DNA of 64,000 nt from Paenibacillus melissococcoides (lineage in GTDB: Bacteria; Bacillota; Bacilli; Paenibacillales; Paenibacillaceae). The stretch's first letter is position 1. Each line of letters starts with the position of its first letter. The position numbers and the translations under genes were made by a program. Where the stretch lies: contig CALYLO010000006.1 of assembly GCA_944800085.1 (NCBI GenBank), positions 124,001 through 188,000 on the forward strand. Reading direction: 5' to 3'. The notes under the pieces were generated by a model. The model saw nothing but the letters and a program-made list of their open reading frames with translations. It was not told the origin of the DNA and made no database searches. Shown piece by piece: positions 33,924 through 43,407 of the stretch.

Positions 33924-35282
33924 TTGGTTAAAACAGTTGATACTGCTGTTACACAAACTATACTTAAGCCATCACGCTTTAATGTAATTACTGAAGATGA
34001 AGGTAGTCTCAGATTATATAATTCTTATCGTGGGAAGATCGCTGTTTTTGATGGTGATCAAGCACGTGTAAAGAGATTATTGAGAACAAAAACAGTGGAA
34101 TTATCAAAGAATGATAAGAAAAATTCTGAGATTATTACCTTTTTATTTCAAAAAGGTTTTTTTGTTCGTGAGAGTGTAGATGAGTTTCAACTGGCTACCG
34201 CGCAAAAATATAATTTGTTGTCCTTTAAGAGGACCCTCGAACTTATCTTGATGCCAAATGAAGACTGCAATTTTCGTTGTCTCTATTGTTATGAGGATTT
34301 TGTTAAATCGGAAATGAAGGAAACTGTGCAAAAGGGCATCCTTAAGTTTTTGGAGAAAACATTACGGAGATATAATAGTCTGGTAATTAACTGGTTTGGT
34401 GGAGAACCACTAAAATCGTTTAATGTAATCAAGAAAATGTCGCCACAAATCATGGAGATTTGCAAGAAATACAATGTTCATTATCGAGCGGGCATGACGA
34501 CGAATGGATACTTACTTGATAAAGATAAATTTGAGCAGCTAGTGGAATATGAAGTGAGATCATTCCAAATCACGCTTGACGGAACAGCAGAAACGCATGA
34601 CCGTTACCGGGAGGGGAGATTTGGAGAAAAAACTGTCGACACGATTTTATCAAATCTTATTCAAATGAAGCACAGTCCCGAAAATTTTCACGTTATTATC
34701 CGCTCAAATATCAATGACGAAGTAGCCACAACGATGAATCAATATATTTCATTGATGGGAAAGTTATTTGCAGAGGACTCACGTTTTACTCTACATTTTC
34801 ATCCTATAAAAAATTTAAAAAGAGAACAGACCTCTGATATCTATTTATGCGATAAGAAAGAATTATTTGCTTTTTATGATAAAGCGAAAGAAGAGGGTTT
34901 TAATTTCGATTATTACAAGCGATCTTTATATCCCGGTGGTTCGGAATGCTATGCTTCCAATCCTTCTTCTTTAGTTATCGGCTCAGATGGAATGATATAT
35001 AAATGTACTGTTGCTTTTAATAACCCTTATAACCATGTTGGCGACATATTAGAAAACGGTGACGTAGTCATCGACCAGGAGAAATGGATTCTGTGGACTA
35101 CAGGCGGCGTTAATGAAGACCCGGCATGCACCAAATGTTTCTTTAGGCCGTCTTGCCAAGGAAACGCTTGTCCGCTGAAACGTATCGAATCAGGAATAAC
35201 TCCATGCCCTTCAATAAAAAAGAATGTGAAGAAATATATAAAACTTGTTAGCGGAGATTACTCATTCAATGCATCAACATAA
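33924..35282 (+). CDS. Radical SAM/SPASM peptide maturase
   Basis: A 452-residue radical S-adenosylmethionine enzyme, the likely modifying enzyme of the 21-residue peptide. Residues 1-100 resemble the N-terminal recognition region of RiPP maturases (LRLYNSYRGKIAVFDGDQ, then FLFQKGFFVRE). The radical SAM cluster motif CNFRCLYC lies near residue 115, followed by INWFGGEPL. The C-terminal SPASM region has many cysteines: GGSECYA, YKCTVAF, CTKCFFRPSC, GNACPL and TPCPSI, enough for auxiliary Fe-S clusters. The TTG start has GGTGGAGGTG upstream. Base composition is strongly A+T-rich compared with flanking genes. Thioether formation on the N-x-x-C core is the most likely reaction. Confidence 0.9.
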   Translation: MVKTVDTAVTQTILKPSRFNVITEDEGSLRLYNSYRGKIAVFDGDQARVKRLLRTKTVELSKNDKKNSEIITFLFQKGFFVRESVDEFQLATAQKYNLLSFKRTLELILMPNEDCNFRCLYCYEDFVKSEMKETVQKGILKFLEKTLRRYNSLVINWFGGEPLKSFNVIKKMSPQIMEICKKYNVHYRAGMTTNGYLLDKDKFEQLVEYEVRSFQITLDGTAETHDRYREGRFGEKTVDTILSNLIQMKHSPENFHVIIRSNINDEVATTMNQYISLMGKLFAEDSRFTLHFHPIKNLKREQTSDIYLCDKKELFAFYDKAKEEGFNFDYYKRSLYPGGSECYASNPSSLVIGSDGMIYKCTVAFNNPYNHVGDILENGDVVIDQEKWILWTTGGVNEDPACTKCFFRPSCQGNACPLKRIESGITPCPSIKKNVKKYIKLVSGDYSFNAST

Positions 35283-35448
35283 CGAAAGTATTTTATGACT
35301 ATTATATTGACTTTTATAGATGAATAAAATATATTGATTCAAAGATGAGGGGGTGAAATTGGAAAATGATAACATTTGCATAATGGAATTGGATTGGTTC
35401 TATCAAATTTGGTGTAGTGGAAGTTATATAAAGAAAGGGCGTAGTTTG

Positions 35449-36735
35449 ATGCAGCAGGATTCGAGAGCCGCGCCCCAATCCGGTATTTGGGGCAATCGCA
35501 ATTACCGCTTCTTTTTGACAGCGGCCCTCATTTCCAGTCCCGGCTATTTTATTTATATCATCGCCGTGGAATGGCTGATGCTCACGATGTACGAGTCGCG
35601 CAGTTATTTGGGCATGATGTTGTTCGCCTCTACGTTCGCCCGGCTGCTGTTTACGATCTATGGCGGAATTATTGCCGATCGGTTAAACCGGAAATGGGTC
35701 GTTCTTATCTCGCAGTGGTCGGAATTGCTTCTTATCGCGTCCATTTTGGCTTGTTATCTGACCGATACGCTTACTCCGATTTTCCTGATCATCGTTTCTT
35801 TTCTGTTTGGCATTATGGACGCGTTTTCCGGTCCTGCGCATTCTTCCATGATCGTCTCCATTACCGATAAAGATTCGCTGCAGCGGGCGAATGGACTGTT
35901 GCGGATGGCCGGGCAATACAGCCTCATTATCGGGCCGCTCATAGGCAGTACATTAATTGTTTCTATCGGATTCACTGGCGTTTTTTTGTTTTGTATAGCA
36001 ACGCTTCTTATTTCTTCATTGCTAATCACTTGCGTTCGAACCCCGCAGCAGGTTGAATCCACACGCTCAACAACCCCATGGGAGGACTTTCGGGCTTCGC
36101 TTGCCTATATTCGGGGGCATCGCATTTTGCCGTTTACCGCCGGAATCGGTTTCCTCATGAATTTTTTTATCGCCGGCCCGATGGGAGTCATGATTCCGAT
36201 TATGGCCCGGGATATTTTGCAGGGCAGCGCCTTCGTGCTTGCTTGTCTGCAGATCTCGCTGGGCATCGGGTTTATACTGGGAGCGCTTACGACCTCGTTG
36301 TGCAAAACGTTTGTTCGTCCCGGGCTTATGATGCTGTGCTTCTTGGCCGTCGTCGTGCTCGGCTATAGCGCACTCGGATTCATACACCAGTTTGCGCTGG
36401 CGGTATGCGCGCTTTTTGCAATCGGCTACTCAATTCAACTGTCCAATATTCCTATTTTTACATACATTCAGAAGACGACAGAGGCTCATATGCTGGGTAA
36501 AGTGACAGCTATTATGACATCTGTATCGACCGCTTTGACTCCGTTATCTTTGGCGCTTATGTCGTATCTGTTGCATCTAGGCGTCGAACTTCAATCTGTC
36601 GTTCGCGTGTATGGAATTTGTTTGCTGGTGATCACAGCGGGCGCTTTTTGTATTACCCCGCTACGGACGTTGACTGATGAGACATCAGCGGTAAAACATA
36701 CAAATACAGTAGAGGATGACGGAGTATCTACATAA
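35449..36735 (+). CDS. MFS transporter, probable exporter of the RiPP
   Basis: A 428-residue, 12-segment major facilitator protein of the MefA/enterobactin-exporter (MFS_3) type. It opens SGIWGNRNYRFFLTAALIS and has the loop motif YGGIIADRLNRKWVV after TM2. The ATG at 35449 with AAAGGGCG upstream gives the family length; the frame is open back to a GTG at 35353, whose 32-residue extension is A+T-rich and unlike a transporter N-terminus. It follows the maturase by 166 bp on the same strand, so export of, or immunity to, the modified peptide is the natural guess. Its base composition is closer to the host than to the maturase. Confidence 0.85.
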   Translation: MQQDSRAAPQSGIWGNRNYRFFLTAALISSPGYFIYIIAVEWLMLTMYESRSYLGMMLFASTFARLLFTIYGGIIADRLNRKWVVLISQWSELLLIASILACYLTDTLTPIFLIIVSFLFGIMDAFSGPAHSSMIVSITDKDSLQRANGLLRMAGQYSLIIGPLIGSTLIVSIGFTGVFLFCIATLLISSLLITCVRTPQQVESTRSTTPWEDFRASLAYIRGHRILPFTAGIGFLMNFFIAGPMGVMIPIMARDILQGSAFVLACLQISLGIGFILGALTTSLCKTFVRPGLMMLCFLAVVVLGYSALGFIHQFALAVCALFAIGYSIQLSNIPIFTYIQKTTEAHMLGKVTAIMTSVSTALTPLSLALMSYLLHLGVELQSVVRVYGICLLVITAGAFCITPLRTLTDETSAVKHTNTVEDDGVST

Positions 36736-37212
36736 ACAGCTTTCAACATAAAGCGGATGCAAATTCGGGTTTGCAGTTAGGGCAGACCCTTTTTACGTAG
36801 AGCTGCCCGGTCAGACTTAGCAGGCCTCTGCAGTTCCAGGTCTTATACTGTTCCGATTGCTGGAACATACACCGTTTTTTTAGGGATTAATTTTCTCTTC
36901 TTTATTGAATTTAACAATATCCCCCTTTCGGATCACATATTTATATCTTGACTACAATTTGTCACTTTGATAGGCTTTTAATAATTGCATTCCACTATTT
37001 TCCTCGAGCGTATACTTCTTTGTTACCAATGCAATGCATATCCTTTACCCAAAGACTTGATCTGGAAATTAATTGGATCATAATCACATTAATTAACATT
37101 TTGTTTCCATGAAGAATTTTGTCGATGGAATCGGTTTTCCATGCATCCTTTTTCATTGTTACCCGCAGAAATTGACATACATGAACAATATTTATATTGA
37201 GGAGGGGATCTT
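36736..37212. other. A+T-rich intergenic stretch with decayed coding traces
   Basis: No intact gene. Near 36849-36881, TGTTCC...GGAACA followed by seven T residues could be a weak terminator. On the minus strand about 36890-37050 one frame reads LVTKKYTLEENSGMQLLKAY, then QSDKL, a stop, and SRYKYVIRKGDIVKFNKEEK before a second stop. This looks like the remnant of a gene. The stretch forms the right edge of the A+T-rich island. Confidence 0.5.
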
Positions 37213-38997
37213 ATGACACAGCCAAAAAAACCGTTTCTGGTGATTTTGGCCATGTTGATGGCGCTGTCCTTCGCCGGCTGCACCAGCGGAGGCGGCAATG
37301 ACGCCAGCCCGGCGAAGCAGGAGAACACAGAGGGGGAGAGCAAGGAAAATGCCGGGCAGAAGGAGGCATCCGCGAAGCCAACCGTAGTTCGTTTCTCCGG
37401 ATTGTCGGCAGAGACATTCAACCAGCACACAAGTGAGAGTGCGGAAACATCGCAGCTGATGGAGTATATTTATGGAAATTTGCTTGAATTGATTTATGAT
37501 GAAGCTACAGACAATGTGAAATTTATTCCTAATCACGCCGTTGATTTGCCAGAGACAAGCGATAATAAAGCATGGACCTTCAAGCTGAAGGAAGGACTGA
37601 AATGGTCAGACGGGACACCGATAACGGCGCATGATTACGAATATTCATACCAGATGCTGCTGGACCCGAAGCTGGTCAACCGCAATGCGTTCGTGATGTT
37701 CGATAATATCCCTGTTGTAAGCGCTAACAAATATTTTATGGGCGAGGCCAAATGGGAAGAGGTCGGCATTAAAGCGAAGGATGATCTGACGCTGGAAATC
37801 GTGCTGGAGACGGAAATGCCGGAAATCGATGTCTTCCTTAACTTCGCGGGCGGGGGAGCGACATCGCCTATTCATAAACAGCTGTATGAAGCTGGAATGA
37901 ATGCGGACAGAACCGCCACGACCTATGGCACAACGCGGGAGCAAGTCCCTTCCAGCGGGACCTACCGTCTGACGGATTGGGTGCGTGACCAGTACCGCAT
38001 ATTCGAGAAAAATCCGGATGCGCCGCTGAAAGACGTATATACGCCGGATCGGATCGAGAGCCGGGTCGTCTCGGAGAGCTCCACCCGCATGCAATTGTGG
38101 GAAAAAGGCGATATCGAATATGTCACCATCAGCGGGGAGCAGTTCGATAAATATGGCGACGATCCTAGGGTTGTGTATACCGAAGCCAGAGGCGTATGGG
38201 GATATTATATCAACTCGGAGTCGAAGAAAAATCCGATTTTGGCGAACAATGATTTGCGCAAAGCATTGTTCTATGGAATCGATCGCGAAAAAATAGCAAA
38301 AGGGATATTTAAAACCTACAAGCCTGCGCCGTATTATATCTCCACCTTGTGCATGGTAGCAGACTATAAGGATGGTCAAAGATATCGCGATACGGATGCG
38401 GCCAAAGCGATATTGCCTGAAGGAACCGGCTTTGATCCGGAGCTTGCGAAGGAATACTTCGACAAAGCTTATGCGGCGAACGGCAACAAGAAGATTACGA
38501 TCGAGATCACTTACTTCGACGGTCAGGAAAATATGAAGAGAACGGCCGAAATGACGGAAGAGCTGTACGAGAATCTGTTCGGCAAAGACCGGCTCGACAT
38601 CAAGCTGCGCGCCATGCCGCCTAGCGCCGCTTACGACGCATATCGGGATGGAGATTTCGATCTGGGCATCGGCTCTATCACCCAAAACGCGTTCAACCCA
38701 TGGGCCAGCATGAAGGCATGGAGAACCGATTTCCCGAACCGTTCGCATCGCTTCAGCAGTGCTGATTTCGATGAGCTGCAAAAGCGCACGACGACCGGGG
38801 ACTTGCTGCTGAAGCCGCAGGAAAGACTCGAGGCATTGGCGGATATGGAAAAGATGCTGCTCGACTATGTTCCGCAAGTTCCGTTGTTCCAAAATGATAA
38901 TGCGGCACTATATCAGGATCGGATTGAGTTATTGGCAAAGGGGAAATTTTTCCCGGGAGTTGAGTTTGCAGAGCTGCAAGCGATTATTCATGACTAA
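37213..38997 (+). CDS. oppA: Oligopeptide ABC transporter, substrate-binding lipoprotein
   Basis: A 594-residue extracellular solute-binding protein of family 5 (OppA/DppA). The signal peptide ends in the lipobox SFAGC, so Cys22 would carry the lipid anchor; a Gly/Ser/Glu-rich linker follows. The binding domain shows the family blocks LKEGLKWSDGTPITAHDYEY near residue 120 and LRKALFYGIDREKI near residue 345. GAGGAGGGG precedes the ATG. First gene of a five-gene importer operon; a hairpin downstream probably lets it be made in excess of the permease. The ligand is probably oligopeptides; nickel or sugar-type family 5 ligands are less likely. Confidence 0.92.
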   Translation: MTQPKKPFLVILAMLMALSFAGCTSGGGNDASPAKQENTEGESKENAGQKEASAKPTVVRFSGLSAETFNQHTSESAETSQLMEYIYGNLLELIYDEATDNVKFIPNHAVDLPETSDNKAWTFKLKEGLKWSDGTPITAHDYEYSYQMLLDPKLVNRNAFVMFDNIPVVSANKYFMGEAKWEEVGIKAKDDLTLEIVLETEMPEIDVFLNFAGGGATSPIHKQLYEAGMNADRTATTYGTTREQVPSSGTYRLTDWVRDQYRIFEKNPDAPLKDVYTPDRIESRVVSESSTRMQLWEKGDIEYVTISGEQFDKYGDDPRVVYTEARGVWGYYINSESKKNPILANNDLRKALFYGIDREKIAKGIFKTYKPAPYYISTLCMVADYKDGQRYRDTDAAKAILPEGTGFDPELAKEYFDKAYAANGNKKITIEITYFDGQENMKRTAEMTEELYENLFGKDRLDIKLRAMPPSAAYDAYRDGDFDLGIGSITQNAFNPWASMKAWRTDFPNRSHRFSSADFDELQKRTTTGDLLLKPQERLEALADMEKMLLDYVPQVPLFQNDNAALYQDRIELLAKGKFFPGVEFAELQAIIHD

Positions 38998-39006
38998 GTA
39001 AAAGGT

Positions 39007-39047
39007 TGGAGACCTTGCAAGGCCTTCGCTGCGCGAGGTCTCCGAAT
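39007..39047 (+). terminator. Attenuating hairpin between oppA and oppB
   Basis: GGAGACCT pairs with AGGTCTCC, with extra pairing inside (GCAAGGCC...). It is followed by GAATTTGCG, without a long U-run, so partial termination or mRNA 3' protection is likely. Confidence 0.6.
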
Positions 39048-39070
39048 TTGCGAAAAGGAGCTTCAGGCCC

Positions 39071-40018
39071 ATGCTGCGTTACATATCGCAAAGACTGGTT
39101 GCGATGGCAATCACTTTGTTTTTGATCATCAGCCTGTTATTCTTCTTGATTCATTCGATGCCTGGCAGCATCGTAAGCGATCCGATGCTCCCGCTGGACG
39201 TGAAGGAACGTATCGAAGCGAAATATCATTTGGACAAGCCGCTTGTTATCCAATACGTATATTTTTTGCAGGATTTCCTGACCTTCAATTTCGGCGACTC
39301 CATCAAGATGCAGCCGAATGTTCCGGTCTTCAATATCATTAAGGACAAGCTGCCAATCACGATTCAGCTTAATGTTTTCGCGCTTATCTTTACGCTGCCG
39401 ATCGGCATCATGTTCGGCATTTGGGCGGCGCTGAAGAAGAATACCGCCACGGATCACACGCTTAATATTATGGTCGTGCTGTTCATCTCGGTGCCGTCCT
39501 TCGTCATTGCTGCCCTGCTGCAGTATATCGTAGCGTTCAAGTGGGATCTGCTGCCCATCCTGCTCTCGGCGGAGCAATCGCTGAGCTGGACAAAGCTGAA
39601 ATCGATGATCTTGCCGGTTCTGGCCTTATCCTTCGGTGAAATCGCGATCATTACCCGCTACTTGCGGGCGGAATTATGCGAAGCGCTGAATTCGGACTAT
39701 ATGCTGCTCGCCCGCACGAAGGGACTAACTCTCGCGCAGGCGACCCTGCGCCATGCGATTCGCAACTCGTTCGTTCCGCTGGCGAATATTATTATTCCGC
39801 TGTTTTTCTCGATCTTGTCGGGAGCGATCGTCATCGAAAATATTTTCGGCGTGCCGGGGCTCGGATCTCTGGTCGTTAACTCGATTAACGCTCTCGATCA
39901 TCCGTTAACGATTGCCATCATGTTCTTTTATTCCTTGATCGGCTTGATCAGCATTTTGGTCGTGGATTTGTCATACGGCATCATCGATCCGCGGATCCGC
40001 ATGGGAGGGAAGAAATGA
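39071..40018 (+). CDS. oppB: Oligopeptide ABC transporter permease OppB
   Basis: Inner-membrane permease of 315 residues with six membrane segments. The N-terminal signature RYISQRLVAMAITLFLIISL is typical of DppB/OppB proteins. The cytoplasmic EAA loop, contacting the ATPases, is ELCEALNSDYMLLARTKGLT with the following HAIRNSFVPL. AAGGAG lies before the ATG. It overlaps oppC by four bases (ATGA), which implies translational coupling. Confidence 0.93.
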   Translation: MLRYISQRLVAMAITLFLIISLLFFLIHSMPGSIVSDPMLPLDVKERIEAKYHLDKPLVIQYVYFLQDFLTFNFGDSIKMQPNVPVFNIIKDKLPITIQLNVFALIFTLPIGIMFGIWAALKKNTATDHTLNIMVVLFISVPSFVIAALLQYIVAFKWDLLPILLSAEQSLSWTKLKSMILPVLALSFGEIAIITRYLRAELCEALNSDYMLLARTKGLTLAQATLRHAIRNSFVPLANIIIPLFFSILSGAIVIENIFGVPGLGSLVVNSINALDHPLTIAIMFFYSLIGLISILVVDLSYGIIDPRIRMGGKK

Positions 40019-41151
40019 TGAAGATCGAAATCGAGAAACGCCAGGGGCAGAACCCGTTCGAGCTGGTGCAGCGCGAGAAGCCGCTTGCCGATCAGAAGTT
40101 TGAAGGCCAGGCGATCGGCTTTTTCAAGGACGCGATACTCCGTTTCCGCAAAAATAAAGCGTCTACCGTCGCCGCCTTTTTTATCGGCTTCATCATCATG
40201 ATGGCAATCATCGCGCCGCTGATCAGCTCCTTTACATACCGCGAGCAGAATATTGAATGGACCTTGCTGCCGCCGCGCGTGCCGGGGCTGGAGAAGCTGG
40301 GCATCTTCGACGGCACGAGGATGATGGACATTCAAATGGCTAGTCTGGACGTCAAATATAAAGACAGCGTCGTCAAAATTATCGATGAATTCGAAATGGA
40401 TTATCGCGGCCGAAAAATTCCGATGGTCAAAGCGAAAGTTGACATGTATCAATTGAAAGAAGCCAAGGATCAATATTTCTGGATGGGCACGGACTCGCTG
40501 GGGCGGGATCAGTGGACGCGGCTGTGGAAAGGGACGCGGATTTCGCTCCTGATCGGATTTATGGCCGTTACCATTAACGTGCTTATCGGCATTACCTACG
40601 GCTCGATATCCGGGTATTACGGAGGCAAGGTAGACATGATTATGCAGCGGATTATCGAAATTTTGAACGGCGTGCCGCAGCTTGTGCTCGTCATTCTATT
40701 CGTCATGTATTTGGGAGCGGGGATTATGCCGATCATTTTGGCGATGGTCATCACCGGCTGGATCGGGATGAGCCGCATGATTCGGGCCCAGTTCTACAAA
40801 TACAAGGGGCAGGAATATGTATTGGCATCGCGAACGATGGGGGCCAAGGATCGGGTGCTTATATTCCGGCACATCCTGCCGAATGCCATCGGCCCGATCA
40901 TTACGCAGGCAACGCTTGCTGTTCCGGGAGCTATTTTCACCGAGTCATTCCTGTCCTATCTCGGATTGGGAATTGCGGCGCCCGACCCTTCGATTGGCGT
41001 TCTCCTGGCGGATGGCCAGAAATTGCTGCTGGACCATCCTCATTTGACGCTATTCCCGGCAATTGTCATTTCGATTCTGATGCTCTCATTCAACTTGTTC
41101 GGGAACGGATTGCGGGATGCCTTTGATCCGACGTTAAGAGGACAAGAATAG
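40015..41151 (+). CDS. oppC: Oligopeptide ABC transporter permease OppC
   Basis: Second permease subunit, 378 residues. The N-terminal OppC_N segment (FKDAILRFRKNKASTVAAFF) leads into TM1. After it comes a periplasmic-side insert of roughly 100 residues, longer than in E. coli OppC, ending at the conserved GTDSLGRDQWTRLWKGTRIS. The EAA loop is EYVLASRTMGAKDRVLIFRH. Two adjacent ATG codons (40015 and 40018) follow GGGAGGGAAG; the first overlaps the oppB stop. The insert resembles that of other Firmicute OppC/AppC proteins. Confidence 0.93.
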   Translation: MMKIEIEKRQGQNPFELVQREKPLADQKFEGQAIGFFKDAILRFRKNKASTVAAFFIGFIIMMAIIAPLISSFTYREQNIEWTLLPPRVPGLEKLGIFDGTRMMDIQMASLDVKYKDSVVKIIDEFEMDYRGRKIPMVKAKVDMYQLKEAKDQYFWMGTDSLGRDQWTRLWKGTRISLLIGFMAVTINVLIGITYGSISGYYGGKVDMIMQRIIEILNGVPQLVLVILFVMYLGAGIMPIILAMVITGWIGMSRMIRAQFYKYKGQEYVLASRTMGAKDRVLIFRHILPNAIGPIITQATLAVPGAIFTESFLSYLGLGIAAPDPSIGVLLADGQKLLLDHPHLTLFPAIVISILMLSFNLFGNGLRDAFDPTLRGQE

Positions 41152-41168
41152 GAGCGGGGTGAGGACAG

Positions 41169-42224
41169 ATGAATGCGACAACGAACAAGGAAAAGGTATT
41201 GCAGGTCAAGGACTTGCGCATTACGTTCAACACTTTTGCCGGCAAGGTGCATGCCGTGCGCGGCGTAGGCTTCGACCTGCATCGCGGAGAGACGCTGGCG
41301 ATCGTCGGCGAGTCGGGCTCGGGCAAATCGGTGACGAATAAAGCGATTATGGGCATATTGTCCAAGAACGCCACTATTGACGGCGGGAGCATCCTCTATC
41401 AAGGAGATGATCTGGTCCAATATACCGAGCGGAAATTCACGCAGATCCGCGGCTCCAAAATCGCGATGATCTTTCAGGATCCGATGTCTTCGTTGAATCC
41501 GATCATCAAGGTCGGGAAGCAGATTATGGAAGCGCTGCGGGCGCACAACATTAGCAAGGCGAAGGCGCGGGAAAGAGCGCTGGAGCTGATGACAGCGGTC
41601 GGTATTCCCGAACCGGAGAAGCGGTTCGAGCACTATCCGTTCCAATTTTCCGGCGGGATGAGGCAGCGGATCGTCATCGCCATCGCGCTGGTCAGCGATC
41701 CGGAAATCCTGATCTGCGACGAGCCGACGACGGCGCTGGACGTGACGATACAGGCGCAAATTCTCGATATGATTAAACAGATTCAGAAAGAGCGCCAGCT
41801 ATCCGTCATTTTTATTACGCATGATCTGGGCGTCGTGGCGAATATGGCGGATCGGGTAGCGGTCATGTATGCCGGCAAAATCGTGGAGTACGGCACGGTG
41901 GATGAAATTTTCTATAATCCGAAGCATCCGTATACATGGAGCCTGCTCGTCTCGATGCCCGATCTGGATACGAGCGCATCGGATGAGCTTCTCGTCATTC
42001 CGGGCACGCCGCCGAATATGCTGTACCCGCCGAAGGGAGACGCGTTCGCGCCGCGCAACCGCTATGCGATGCGCATCGACTTCGAAGAAGAACCGCCGAT
42101 GTATGAGGTGAGCGATACGCATTTCGCCGCTACGTGGCTCCTTCACCCGAATGCTCCGCCCGTGCAGCTTCCCGATGTCCTGAAGCGGCGGATAGCGCAG
42201 CAAACCGAAAGGCTGGTGCGATAA
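41169..42224 (+). CDS. oppD: Oligopeptide ABC transporter ATPase OppD
   Basis: ATP-binding subunit of 351 residues that energises import. Walker A GESGSGKSV, signature FSGGMRQRIVIA, Walker B ILICDEPTTALDV and the switch His in FITHDLGVVAN are all intact. The C-terminal oligopeptide/dipeptide (oligo_HPY) extension, with PPKGDAFAPRNRYAM, is present, although the usual cysteines of its Fe-S cluster appear to be missing. Starts 17 bp after oppC and ends one base before oppF. Confidence 0.93.
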   Translation: MNATTNKEKVLQVKDLRITFNTFAGKVHAVRGVGFDLHRGETLAIVGESGSGKSVTNKAIMGILSKNATIDGGSILYQGDDLVQYTERKFTQIRGSKIAMIFQDPMSSLNPIIKVGKQIMEALRAHNISKAKARERALELMTAVGIPEPEKRFEHYPFQFSGGMRQRIVIAIALVSDPEILICDEPTTALDVTIQAQILDMIKQIQKERQLSVIFITHDLGVVANMADRVAVMYAGKIVEYGTVDEIFYNPKHPYTWSLLVSMPDLDTSASDELLVIPGTPPNMLYPPKGDAFAPRNRYAMRIDFEEEPPMYEVSDTHFAATWLLHPNAPPVQLPDVLKRRIAQQTERLVR

Positions 42225-42225
42225 C

Positions 42226-43182
42226 ATGATGAATTCGACGGTAACGCCGGTGCTGGAAGTGAAGAATCTGAAGCAGTACTTCACGAGCGGCTTCGGACGG
42301 AGGAAAACGGTGCTGAAGGCAGTCGACGATGTCAGCTTCTCGATTCACAAGGGGGAGACGTTCGGTCTCGTCGGCGAATCCGGCTGCGGAAAGACGACGA
42401 CCGGGAGGACGATTATCCGTCTGTACCAGCCTACGGACGGGGAGATCTATTTCAATGGGAAGCTGATTTCGGGTCGGCTGACCAAGGAAGCGAGACAAGA
42501 AGTGACGCGCGGCATGCAGATGATTTTCCAGGATCCGATCGCTTCGCTGAACCCGCGCATGACGGTGAAGGAAATTATCGGGGAAGGGCTGAAAATCAAC
42601 AAGCTGTGCAAGAACGAAAAAGAGATGCTTGCCATGGTGTATGACATTTTGGAGACGGTCGGCTTGACGAAAGAGCATGCGAGCCGGTACCCTCACGAAT
42701 TTTCTGGCGGACAGCGGCAGCGGATCGGCATCGCGCGGGCGCTGATTACGAACCCCGATCTGATCATCGCGGATGAGCCGATTTCGGCGTTGGACGTATC
42801 GATTCAGGCCCAGGTGCTGAATCTGCTGAACCGGCTGCGGAAGAAGCTGGGGCTGACGATATTGTTCATCGCGCATGATCTGTCGGTCGTCAAATATTTC
42901 TCTGATCGAATCGGGGTCATGTATAACGGCAAGCTCGTGGAGCTGGCCCGTGCCGATGAATTGTACAAGCAGCCGCTGCACCCGTACACGCAGTCGCTGC
43001 TGTCGGCGATACCGCTGCCGGATCCGCATCATGAGCGGAACCGCAAGCGGATATATTACAATCCGGACATCCATGATTACAAGTCGGAGCGTCCGGAGCT
43101 GACCGAGATTCGGCCGGGTCATTTTGTCTATGCGTCTCCGTCGGAAGCCGAGGCCTACAGGAAAAAATATCGCTCTAGGTGA
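42226..43182 (+). CDS. oppF: Oligopeptide ABC transporter ATPase OppF
   Basis: Second ATPase of the importer, 318 residues, forming a heterodimer with OppD. Walker A GESGCGKTTT, Q-loop MIFQDPIASLNPRM, signature FSGGQRQRIGIARAL, Walker B LIIADEPISALDVS and the switch FIAHDLSVVKYF are intact. The C-terminal oligo_HPY region (HPYTQSLLSAIPLPDP) follows. Last gene of the operon, closed by a strong hairpin. Confidence 0.94.
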   Translation: MMNSTVTPVLEVKNLKQYFTSGFGRRKTVLKAVDDVSFSIHKGETFGLVGESGCGKTTTGRTIIRLYQPTDGEIYFNGKLISGRLTKEARQEVTRGMQMIFQDPIASLNPRMTVKEIIGEGLKINKLCKNEKEMLAMVYDILETVGLTKEHASRYPHEFSGGQRQRIGIARALITNPDLIIADEPISALDVSIQAQVLNLLNRLRKKLGLTILFIAHDLSVVKYFSDRIGVMYNGKLVELARADELYKQPLHPYTQSLLSAIPLPDPHHERNRKRIYYNPDIHDYKSERPELTEIRPGHFVYASPSEAEAYRKKYRSR

Positions 43183-43190
43183 ACTTAATG

Positions 43191-43232
43191 CACCGCGGCA
43201 CTCAGAAGACGGATCTGAGGCGCGGTGTGTTT
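43191..43232 (+). terminator. Terminator of the opp operon
   Basis: CACCGCG-CTCAGA pairs with TCTGAG-CGCGGTG and is followed by TGTTTCATT. Confidence 0.75.
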
Positions 43233-43354
43233 CATTCACCGAAGCAACGAGGCCAAGGCCGCCTTCCCCTAGGGAACAGCCGCTTCGTGCTGCGGCTGGA
43301 ACCTTCTCGATGCCGTGCACACTCGCTGGGCACCCGGATCGTTCCCGGCTGTTC

Positions 43355-43383
43355 TTGACGGTGACTTCCTATTTATGTATGAT
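43355..43383 (+). promoter_or_regulatory. Promoter of the DUF3906 gene
   Basis: TTGACG (43355-43360), a 17-bp spacer and TATGAT (43378-43383), 25 bp before the start codon. Confidence 0.65.
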
Positions 43384-43407
43384 TTCCGAAAGGGGAGGGA
43401 GGAAAGC

